Origin: Bacteroidota bacterium | GTDB taxonomy: Bacteria; Bacteroidota; Bacteroidia; NS11-12g; UBA9320 | DNA length: 6,593 nucleotides | Assembly (NCBI GenBank): GCA_024638525.1 | Contig: JAHEKB010000136.1 | Location: 1-6,593, forward strand | Reading direction: 5' to 3' | Part shown: positions 1 to 6,593 of the stretch, one piece after another | Numbering within the stretch: the stretch's first letter is position 1 | Layout of the letters: each line of letters starts with the position of its first letter | Notes under the pieces: model-generated | Told to the model about the DNA's origin: nothing | Database searches by the model: none | What the model saw: the letters and a program-made list of their open reading frames with translations, nothing else | Translations under genes and position numbers: made by a program

Positions 1-1
1 T

Positions 2-1336
2 GCCATCAGTGGAAACAGAATCTATACATCAAGCCTGAGAGAAACCCTAAGCAGAAGATATGGAGTTGACCGATTTCATGAAAACGTGGCCTTTTTGGAT
101 CAACCAACTTGTGCAGAATGTACCGGTTTTTTCATTGCTCCAGGAATTATTGCAACAGCAGGTCATTGCGTGAATTTCGGTGACAACTGTAATGACTATA
201 TATGGTTGGTGGATTATGACAACAAGCTCAGACATAAGGATTATGCTGGCTATGTGGAATTCGATCCCAATGATATTTATGAATGCTCAGAGATTATGGA
301 TTGGGAATACAGTGATGAAACCTTGATGGACTATGCATTTATCAGAACTAAGAAGGAAACCACGCGAAATCCATATCAATTCAGAACCAATGGTGAGGTC
401 AAGTATTGGCAAGATATATTCATGATCGGGGCGCCAACGGGGCTTCCGCTCAAGCTGGTTGATAATGCCAAGGTTACTTCAACCTTAGCACACCCTTTGC
501 TTTTTGTCACTTCACTTGATCATTTCCCTGGTAATTCAGGAGGGCCTGTCTTTGATGATTACGGATGGATTGAGGCCATTCATGTTCGTGGGTATACCAC
601 CAAAGACTGGGACAATACCAACCGTTCAGATTATATCTATGATGCAGAATGTAATTGCATTAAGACAGTAAGCTTCGACTCGCATTTTGGAAAAGGAAGC
701 TATGAGCTGCCATTGATCCAAACCAATTATGATATATTAATTCAGGCCATTTATGAGAATATAGACTACGCCATCAGAATGAATGATATCGGCAGACTCA
801 AAAAGTGGATATCCTATAGTTGGATATTAGAAGAGGATTACACCGTACAACGGGGTCGCCTTGAAATTATAGCAGCCAAGATGAATCGTCTTGATTTACT
901 CAAGGAGCTGATGACCAAGACAGAAGAACGTCAGATTACCGATGATCGAGGCAGAAATTTGCTCTACTATGCTGTAAGCAATGAAAATGTAGAGATGTTG
1001 GAGTACCTGCTGGACAATGGAGTGAATCCAAATCATCAAGACAAAATGCAGGAATCCGCGTTGATCTACGCCATTGAAAGACAGCAGGTAGCAGCAGTTA
1101 GCAGCCTGCTGAAATACGGAGCTCGCGTTAGTGCTACCACTCTTTTTTACAGTCAGACACCCTTGCATTATGCCGCGAGAGTTGGTAATATTGAAATTGC
1201 CGGTTTACTCATAGACAATGGAGCAAGCATCGACGCCAAGTCGAGCAAGGGTTGGACAGCCATTAAAACGGCTAAAAAGAGCAAGCAGAAAGCAATGAAA
1301 AAATATCTTAAACGCCGCAAGAAAGAACTCAAGTAA
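2..1336 (+). CDS. Trypsin-like (S1) serine protease with C-terminal ankyrin repeats, 5'-truncated by window edge
   Basis: The frame is open from base 2, so the GTG at 86 is an internal valine codon and not the start. Visible are 444 codons plus TAA. Alignment to the next gene is gapless around the catalytic His and implies about 79 N-terminal codons (signal peptide and propeptide) lie upstream. The protease domain fills visible residues 1-235. The triad is intact: His55 in TAGHC, Asp110 in MDYAFIR and Ser179 in GNSGGP. All seven visible cysteines lie in this domain (CAEC, GHC, DNC, YEC, ECNC), suggesting disulfides and an extracytoplasmic location. Residues 250-440 form about six ankyrin repeats, the clearest containing TPLHYAA near base 1154, and end in a tail with 13 Lys/Arg in the last 23 residues. 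Compared with its paralog it has about 10 extra residues after the GWIEAIHVRG strand (base 593 onward), where the trypsin-fold S1-pocket loop lies. The substrate is unknown; the protease and ankyrin calls are firm. Confidence 0.93.
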   Translation, partial: AISGNRIYTSSLRETLSRRYGVDRFHENVAFLDQPTCAECTGFFIAPGIIATAGHCVNFGDNCNDYIWLVDYDNKLRHKDYAGYVEFDPNDIYECSEIMDWEYSDETLMDYAFIRTKKETTRNPYQFRTNGEVKYWQDIFMIGAPTGLPLKLVDNAKVTSTLAHPLLFVTSLDHFPGNSGGPVFDDYGWIEAIHVRGYTTKDWDNTNRSDYIYDAECNCIKTVSFDSHFGKGSYELPLIQTNYDILIQAIYENIDYAIRMNDIGRLKKWISYSWILEEDYTVQRGRLEIIAAKMNRLDLLKELMTKTEERQITDDRGRNLLYYAVSNENVEMLEYLLDNGVNPNHQDKMQESALIYAIERQQVAAVSSLLKYGARVSATTLFYSQTPLHYAARVGNIEIAGLLIDNGASIDAKSSKGWTAIKTAKKSKQKAMKKYLKRRKKELK

Positions 1337-1345
1337 TTAAACAAT

Positions 1346-2896
1346 ATGAAATCAATGAAAATCAAATCCACCTTTATTATACTGGCATTCTTGTTCGGTG
1401 TAGAAGTAAATGCACAACAAAAAGATAGCATAAGAGGAGACAAAGGACCTACGGAGAATCCTTTTGATCTGACGGGTGAAAGTTCCAGAGGGTTTTATGG
1501 TCCAGATGACAGAAGAGATGTAACAGATGCGTTTGGCTATGAAGACTTTGTCAGAGCAACAGCAGTGCAAGTGCCGATCAACAATATCGGTGATGGCTTT
1601 ATGGACTGCCCATCTTTAAGAGAGTGGCTGAGCGACGGCGATCCCAGCATGAAGTTTGCGGACAATGTTAGCTTCTTGGATCAACCGGCCTGCGGCAATT
1701 GTACCGGTTTTTTAATTGCACCAGACATTTTGGTAACGGCTGGTCACTGCGTTGAAAACATGGAGGATTGTGAGAACTTTGCTTGGGTCTTTGATTTTAC
1801 CAAGGAATTGCTCCATCTCGATTGGGCAGATTACGTAGAGCTCGACAATGATAATGTCTACACCTGTGATGATATCCTCACCACTGAATTGGTTAGTGGA
1901 GGTGGAGATTGGGCAGTTATTAGGCTCAAAGAAAAAAGCGATAGAAAACCATATAAATTCAGAATCAGCAATAAGATAGCAGACAACGAAGATGTATTCA
2001 TGATTGGCTCACCTTCTGGTCTGCCATTAAAACTTGCCGATAATGCCTGGGTAGGTTATAACGGAAACGATAATTATTTCGAAGCCAATCTAGATGCCTT
2101 TGGAGGCAATTCAGGCGGGCCTGTGTTTGACGCCTCTGGTTGGATAGAAGGGATTTTAGTCAGAGGAGAAAGAGACTTTGTCTACGATCAAGACTGTGAT
2201 TGCATTAAGGTGTCCGTTCTAGATGAAGATGCATGGGATCAAGAGCACGTTCAAAGAATAACGCGCTTGCCTTATGATGTTTTGCTTGAGGCACTTTACG
2301 ACAATGTAGAATACGCCATCCGAGAAGGCAATATGGAAAGATTGAGGTCGTACATGGCTTATACGGGTTTGATAGATCATTCCTATACAGAAGAAAGAGG
2401 TCGTTTTGAAGCTATCGCATTGGAAGAAAACAATATGGAAGCGCTGATGCTCATTATAGAGAATAGCGATGATGGATTTAATAGTGAAGATGGAAGTGGT
2501 GGATTGATATTCTATGCGGTGGAGAATGGAAATATTGAATTGCTGGAGTTCTTGTTGGAGAAAGGTCAAAATCCCAATCAGCTGAATGAAGCCGGTGAGA
2601 CAGCTATTTTTCATGCCATTGAGAAAGGGCAGATGTCCGCATTGAGACTTCTGCTAAAAAGAGGAGCCAACGTCAATGCGGAAGACAATAGCAGCGAAAC
2701 AGCCATGTTTAAGGCCGTTCGCGAAAATGAACTCGATGCTGCTTATTATTTGCTCAGTGCAGGCATTAATGTGCATGCTGAGAATTATTACGGATGGACA
2801 GCAAGGAAACTTGCCAAAAAGCGAAAGAACAAAGCATTTAAAAAGCTATTGAAAAGAGCGGAAAAGGGAAAGTACATTTCTCTGCCAGCACTTTAA
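1346..2896 (+). CDS. Secreted V8-like (S1) serine protease with C-terminal ankyrin repeats
   Basis: This complete gene of 516 residues is a tandem paralog of the preceding one, 9 bp downstream of its stop. Residues 1-23 are a Sec signal peptide with a KSMKIK n-region, an IILAFLFG core and likely cleavage VNA|QQ. An in-frame ATG at 1355 is an alternative start that keeps the signal. FYGPDDRRDVTDA (50-62) resembles the segment at the mature N-terminus of glutamyl endopeptidases. The protease domain spans about 50-305 with His134 (TAGHC), Asp188 (GGDWAVIR) and Ser256 (GGNSGGPVF). Its eight cysteines (88, 116, 119, 135, 142, 174, 284, 286) are all in this domain and none is in the ankyrin part. 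Residues 320-510 hold about six ankyrin repeats, including NGNIELLEFLLEKGQNPNQ and ALRLLLKRGANVNAED, then a Lys-rich end. No type IX secretion tail is seen, so it may stay in the periplasm. Glu specificity is not assured. The ankyrin domain presumably binds a protein partner or regulates the protease. Confidence 0.95.
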   Translation: MKSMKIKSTFIILAFLFGVEVNAQQKDSIRGDKGPTENPFDLTGESSRGFYGPDDRRDVTDAFGYEDFVRATAVQVPINNIGDGFMDCPSLREWLSDGDPSMKFADNVSFLDQPACGNCTGFLIAPDILVTAGHCVENMEDCENFAWVFDFTKELLHLDWADYVELDNDNVYTCDDILTTELVSGGGDWAVIRLKEKSDRKPYKFRISNKIADNEDVFMIGSPSGLPLKLADNAWVGYNGNDNYFEANLDAFGGNSGGPVFDASGWIEGILVRGERDFVYDQDCDCIKVSVLDEDAWDQEHVQRITRLPYDVLLEALYDNVEYAIREGNMERLRSYMAYTGLIDHSYTEERGRFEAIALEENNMEALMLIIENSDDGFNSEDGSGGLIFYAVENGNIELLEFLLEKGQNPNQLNEAGETAIFHAIEKGQMSALRLLLKRGANVNAEDNSSETAMFKAVRENELDAAYYLLSAGINVHAENYYGWTARKLAKKRKNKAFKKLLKRAEKGKYISLPAL

Positions 2897-2900
2897 TATG
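2894..2900 (+). promoter_or_regulatory. Tight stop-start junction TAA-T-ATG between protease and caspase genes
   Basis: Only one base separates the TAA of the second protease gene from the ATG of the caspase gene, and no Shine-Dalgarno-like purine run lies just upstream. This leaves no room for a promoter or terminator and suggests co-transcription and perhaps translational coupling. The two products would then be made together. The absence of a Shine-Dalgarno sequence is normal in Bacteroidota. Confidence 0.6.
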
Positions 2901-5900
2901 AAAAAGTTGGTACATAAGACAGATTATTGGGTTAAGTACCTTTTTGGCTGCAGTCTTTTGTGGTTCTTATTGGGCTGCAGTATGAGTTATAGTGTACCTT
3001 CTCAGGCGCAACAAATAGATTCGACCTTGCTCTATTACCAACAATATTTGCAAGCTCTCGATTCTGAAGAGTATATAGATGCTGTCATTCATTTGTCATC
3101 AGCAGTGCGTTATGAATCAGACAAAGAGACACCAAACGACAGTCTAATGGGTCTGATGTCAGAGAATTTTGCATGGATCTATTCAGGAACGAATTATGCG
3201 TATTACTATTTGCCGGCTTACCACGCTTCGGTGAAGTATTATCACAACTCAGGTAATACTGAATTAGCTTATGAAAGCTATTCTCAATTGCCTGCTGTCT
3301 ATGCTAAAGTCTCGGAAAACAATCTGCCAATTATTGAGGGGCGTGAGGAGCACGATGCGCTACAGAGTGGTATAATCAATGCTTTTTTTAGGGTAGATAG
3401 TGTTTTGAGTAGCGATGAAGAAGGAGGATTGGTCATAATCCGTGGTGGAATTAACCAAGGTGTCTTTGAAGGCAGCAAAGGGGGTATATTAACTGGAAAT
3501 AATGACAGCTTGGAAGAAAGGGAGAATATAGTGTTGGGAGATGCCAAGGTGCTTACGGTTAATAGTCACAGTTCAATCGTTGAGATTCGTTTCGCCTCGG
3601 GAATGGCCAAATACGGCCTTATGCTCAAAGATTTAGTACGGGTAGAATTGACACCTGTCGATAGCTTGGAATTGGGAATTTTTGGCGACTTAATCAAGCA
3701 TGATATAATCTTTACCAACCTAGATGGTCAACCTTATTACACTGCTATGAACTTTCAATTTGGGTCGAGTGCTGTGTTTGAGGAATACATAAAAAGAGGC
3801 ATGCTTGAGGAAGTGATTGACATCGGTATACGGATTTCAGACAATGCGGACTTTAATAGCAACCAATTGGCTAGCGGAAAGTATCAGGGCATAAGTACTT
3901 CAGAGGCCCTTCAAAAAACCAGCTTAATTGACATAGAGACTTTTTTGTCTTATGTCAGAGAATTCCCATTTGGTTATATGGGTATGGACTACACTTTAGC
4001 CAATACCTATGCCACTTGGCTAGAGAATGGCTCCCCGGTCAATGATCTGAGTGAATTTAAAGATCAGTTGTTAGACAAAATCAGAGCCTTAGCCGATGAT
4101 AAAGACTTAATTGTCAAACACAGATTTGATTTTGAGTTCTATCTCGATCAAGCCCTTGGCAATGGTTCAGATTATATCAATGAACTCTATGACGAGTATT
4201 TGGATGAACCCGATGCTTCTCAGAAGCTATTGAACAAACTGATTTGGATTTCTGAAAATGATCATCAAGATACTTTCTATAACAATATGGTGTTCTTACA
4301 GGCTTATTTTCTTTCGGATAATAAAAAGAATGATGAGGCCAAAGCACTCTATCAGCAGATAATAGAGAACGGCATCTTCACTGAATCGGCTTATTGGTAT
4401 AGATCAGGGATACGCTTTGACGAGGATGACTACGTCGGTGTGATCAGGGATTGTGATTCCATCATAGCCTTGGGGGATAGTTCATGGATTCCCTTCATTA
4501 AATCGACCAAAGGTGCAGCACTTTTTCGTTTGGGTGAATGGAAAAAGGCCAAACCACTATTCTGGGAAGCGCATGAGTACGACCCCTACAATGCCATTAA
4601 GACCATGAATGTAGGAATTTCTCATCTGTTCAGTAGTCAGGAAGACAGTGCAAAAAAATATTTCGATTTGGGTTTTGACCAGATGAGCTATGTGTCGGAA
4701 TATGAAGCGATTATAGAAGCTTTTGATTTCAATATTGCAAAAGGTTGGATGGAAGTGCCTAGCAAGCGAATGTTGACTTATCTCAACCAGAAGTGGGATT
4801 CCATCTATCATATGACCGTTCTTTCTGATGAGCATTGGGAGGCTTCTCAAACAGCCTATAAGGTGCAGAATTATCAACGTTCAATTAATCATTTGGATAC
4901 GGCCATTTGGGCAGAGAATCGCAAGTCGGAGATTAACTATCGAGATCTGAGATCTTATCACAGGTGGAAGGCCTTCTGCTTATACAAAACGGAAAACTAC
5001 GATTCCAGCGTTCAGTACTATCATAAGGCCCTAGAGATCAACAAGGATTACATTAGAGATGACGCCCTATTGGTTGATGATTTTGATGATGTAGGAAATT
5101 TGTACTCTCATCTGGACGATGACCTGAATGAACGGATATATGACGGACTGGAATTTGGTCTCGCCTATAAACTCAAGATGGACACATTTAGGCCTAAACT
5201 CTATGTCTTGGGTATTTCCAATTCTTTGGACAATAGTCCATTCAATTATTGCAAAGAAGATGTTTTGGCTCTGTACCAATCTCTTGCACACGAGCAAAAT
5301 AAGCTTTATCGGGACATTGAATTTATCCATTTGGACAATGGCTCTAGAAAGGAATTACAAGACATTTTTCTAAAGCTTTCCTCCAGAGTAAGTGAGGATG
5401 ATATTCTACTCATTCATATCGCTAGTCCTTCCTATTCAAAATCAAGCGAAAAAGGGATAGTACTGGGCAGTGATTCAGTGAGTCTAAAGAAATTCTTTAC
5501 CAATCTGAGCTATGTGAATGCCAACCAGATTCTGACGATTGCTGATATTCCAGGAATTCGATTTGTCGAAGAGTTTGTCAGTTTTAAAAATCGACTCTAC
5601 TACGACCAAGATCAGCTGAAAAACGTTCAATTCTTCGGTCCGTCAGAAGTGCGAATGGAAGATGAAAAGCTTGGGCATTCCAGTTTTATCTATCCCATCT
5701 TGGAATTGCTCAAAGACAGCGGTAAGATCAGTACTCAAGATTTGGGGTGGAGTCTGCTTCAAGATTATACACTCAATGGCCCAAGATTAGCCGTTTCATC
5801 CTATCAAACAGGTAGGCCTTTTATCGTCTATACTTCAGATTCAAGCAAGGTTGTTAGCAATCGTGCTCCTGAAAATCCCATTCTGAGCAGAGGAGTAACA

Positions 5901-6593
5901 CTGGATGATTTTGATTACGAAGCCGGTGACAAATCTCAAGACTATGCTTTGCTTTTCGCTACCAATAAATACGATCAGTGGGGCGATCTAAATAATCCAA
6001 TTAATGATGCGGAAGATCTCAAGAAAATCTTAGAGGATCAATATGGTTTTGAAGTGGAATTGGTTATCGATCCAACTCAACGAGAGATCATGAGAAAGAT
6101 CAAAGAGTATAAAGACAAGGATTTTAATAGCGAAGATCAGCTTCTCATTTACTTTGCCGGGCACGGATATTTTGACGAAAATGACGAAGACGCCTATTTG
6201 GTTTGCAAAAATTCTGTTTCTGTTGAGAATAATGAGGAAATATTAGATGGCTACCCCTCATACTTACATTATTCTTACCTCAACAGCAGTATCGGTCAGA
6301 TGAAATCCTGTCGGAATGTATTTATGATCATGGATGTCTGCTTTGGAGGAACCTTCTTTGACAATACGGATTTACCTGCGAGTTATAGGGGTGTTGCGGG
6401 TGACGAGATTGAAAAGGTGATTAAGAACAAACGAGAAATTCAAACCCGAGTTTACCTTACCAGTGGCGGCAATGAATATGTCCCAGATGGCAGCCCGGGT
6501 GCCAATTCTCCTTTCTCAGCTAAATTGATCCAGGCATTGGAAGATCGAGCAGCTCAAGAGGGACGTCCCAAAGACTATATTACGCTTGAAGAC
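2898..6593 (+). CDS. Lipoprotein with TPR-like repeats, inactive caspase-like domain and active caspase (C14) domain, 3'-truncated by window edge
   Basis: Translated by hand, this frame runs 1232 codons without a stop to the window end. The ATG follows the previous stop by 1 bp and yields an export signal: K2/K3, a hydrophobic core at 15-26 and lipobox LLG-C27, with no acidic run after the Cys. A signal peptidase I site (SQA|QQ) is the alternative. Residues 40-135 are TPR-like helices. Residues 155-260 are beta-rich with a GGINQGVFEGSKGGIL turn motif and are not firmly assigned. Helical repeats continue at 380-720; TPR-like units sit near 535-568 and 686-718 (AFCLYKTENYDSSVQYYHKA). Residues 765-965 form a caspase-like domain with Pro844 and Pro885 at the His and Cys positions. 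Residues 1015-1232 are a peptidase C14 domain with the p20 start YALLFATNKYD, catalytic His1089 (YFAGHGY), Cys1148 (MDVCFGG) and the p10 motif SGGNEYVPDG. Asp1197 in that motif may line the S1 pocket and favour basic P1 residues, as in metacaspases; that is inference. The substrate is unknown. Confidence 0.95.
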   Translation, partial: MKKLVHKTDYWVKYLFGCSLLWFLLGCSMSYSVPSQAQQIDSTLLYYQQYLQALDSEEYIDAVIHLSSAVRYESDKETPNDSLMGLMSENFAWIYSGTNYAYYYLPAYHASVKYYHNSGNTELAYESYSQLPAVYAKVSENNLPIIEGREEHDALQSGIINAFFRVDSVLSSDEEGGLVIIRGGINQGVFEGSKGGILTGNNDSLEERENIVLGDAKVLTVNSHSSIVEIRFASGMAKYGLMLKDLVRVELTPVDSLELGIFGDLIKHDIIFTNLDGQPYYTAMNFQFGSSAVFEEYIKRGMLEEVIDIGIRISDNADFNSNQLASGKYQGISTSEALQKTSLIDIETFLSYVREFPFGYMGMDYTLANTYATWLENGSPVNDLSEFKDQLLDKIRALADDKDLIVKHRFDFEFYLDQALGNGSDYINELYDEYLDEPDASQKLLNKLIWISENDHQDTFYNNMVFLQAYFLSDNKKNDEAKALYQQIIENGIFTESAYWYRSGIRFDEDDYVGVIRDCDSIIALGDSSWIPFIKSTKGAALFRLGEWKKAKPLFWEAHEYDPYNAIKTMNVGISHLFSSQEDSAKKYFDLGFDQMSYVSEYEAIIEAFDFNIAKGWMEVPSKRMLTYLNQKWDSIYHMTVLSDEHWEASQTAYKVQNYQRSINHLDTAIWAENRKSEINYRDLRSYHRWKAFCLYKTENYDSSVQYYHKALEINKDYIRDDALLVDDFDDVGNLYSHLDDDLNERIYDGLEFGLAYKLKMDTFRPKLYVLGISNSLDNSPFNYCKEDVLALYQSLAHEQNKLYRDIEFIHLDNGSRKELQDIFLKLSSRVSEDDILLIHIASPSYSKSSEKGIVLGSDSVSLKKFFTNLSYVNANQILTIADIPGIRFVEEFVSFKNRLYYDQDQLKNVQFFGPSEVRMEDEKLGHSSFIYPILELLKDSGKISTQDLGWSLLQDYTLNGPRLAVSSYQTGRPFIVYTSDSSKVVSNRAPENPILSRGVTLDDFDYEAGDKSQDYALLFATNKYDQWGDLNNPINDAEDLKKILEDQYGFEVELVIDPTQREIMRKIKEYKDKDFNSEDQLLIYFAGHGYFDENDEDAYLVCKNSVSVENNEEILDGYPSYLHYSYLNSSIGQMKSCRNVFMIMDVCFGGTFFDNTDLPASYRGVAGDEIEKVIKNKREIQTRVYLTSGGNEYVPDGSPGANSPFSAKLIQALEDRAAQEGRPKDYITLED
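5190..5795 (+). other. Catalytically dead caspase-like domain within the TPR-caspase lipoprotein
   Basis: Residues about 765-965 parallel the downstream caspase domain element by element. KLYVLGISNSLD matches the first strand YALLFATNKYD, and YCKEDVLALYQSL matches INDAEDLKKIL. DILLIHIASPSY matches QLLIYFAGHGY, which puts Pro844 at the catalytic His. QILTIADIPGI matches VFMIMDVCFGG, which puts Pro885 at the catalytic Cys. LGHSSFIYPILELL matches PGANSPFSAKLIQAL in the p10 part. The insert present between His and Cys of the active copy is shorter here (41 versus 59 residues). The fold call rests on hand alignment of motifs. Confidence 0.8.
5940..6593 (+). other. Active caspase-like (peptidase C14) domain, cut by the window end
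   Basis: Residues 1015-1232 carry the full set of caspase-fold landmarks. These are the first strand, the NDAEDL helix, catalytic His1089 at bases 6162-6164, catalytic Cys1148 at bases 6339-6341, and the SPFSAKLIQAL helix of the p10 half. An insert with many acidic and aromatic residues separates His and Cys. The remaining C-terminal part lies outside the window. The FGG after the Cys is usual for bacterial caspase homologs, and the DG-x-PG-x-N-SPF pattern separates this from CHAT proteases. Confidence 0.93.

Noticed and set aside
86..1336. Treating the GTG at base 86 as the start of the first protease
   Set aside because: The frame is open to base 2, and the upstream residues (SLRE-x-LS...) align without gaps to the second protease. 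The gene therefore begins before the window.
1337..1345. Promoter or terminator between the two protease genes
   Set aside because: The 9-bp AT-rich gap is too short for either element, and no Bacteroidota-type -7 TAnnTTTG lies nearby in a sensible position.
896..1443. Minus-strand ORFs opposite the first protease gene
   Set aside because: They lie antisense to clear ankyrin-repeat coding and have no recognisable motif. They are shadows of the real frame.
4557..5373. ORFs of 80-106 codons on both strands inside the caspase gene
   Set aside because: The main frame is continuous here and encodes TPR-like and caspase-like sequence. The small ORFs show no domain and no start context.
5940..6593. 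CHAT (C50-like) protease instead of caspase
   Set aside because: The N-terminal ALLFATNKYD strand, the NDAEDL helix and the EYVPDG...SPF pattern after the Cys fit peptidase C14. CHAT domains normally have different sequence after the Cys.
2..6593. A known cytoplasmic trypsin/caspase anti-phage or EAD-adaptor system
   Set aside because: No death-like or EAD adaptor, NTPase or nucleotide sensor is visible, and the products carry export signals. The resemblance is limited to the protease families.

Overview
The window looks like chromosomal DNA from a member of the Bacteroidota, possibly a marine Cytophagales-type bacterium. The reasons are the moderately AT-rich composition, starts without Shine-Dalgarno sequences, Sec signal peptides ending in NA|QQ or an LLGC lipobox, and the protein types present. 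The taxonomic call is inference from style, not from a marker gene.

All coding is on the + strand and nearly every base is coding. Three genes lie head to tail with gaps of 9 bp and 1 bp, so they probably form one transcription unit that extends beyond both ends of the window. Gene 1 (2-1336, 5' end outside the window) and gene 2 (1346-2896, complete) are tandem paralogs. Each is an exported S1-type (V8/glutamyl-endopeptidase-like) serine protease with an intact His-Asp-Ser triad, fused to a C-terminal ankyrin-repeat domain that ends in a very basic tail. Gene 3 (2898 to past the right edge; at least 1232 codons, absent from simple ORF lists because no stop is reached) is a probable lipoprotein. 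It has TPR-like helical repeats followed by two caspase-fold domains in tandem. The first appears to have lost both catalytic residues (Pro at the His and Cys positions) and the second keeps an intact His/Cys dyad.

Together the genes look like a cell-envelope protease module: two trypsin-fold proteases carrying protein-binding repeats, plus a large membrane-anchored TPR/pseudocaspase/caspase protein. A proteolytic cascade, in which a trypsin-ankyrin protease and the caspase activate or restrain one another, is an attractive hypothesis. It rests on gene context and domain content only. No RNA genes, mobile elements, CRISPR arrays, terminators or convincing promoters were seen, and there is no non-coding stretch longer than 9 bp.
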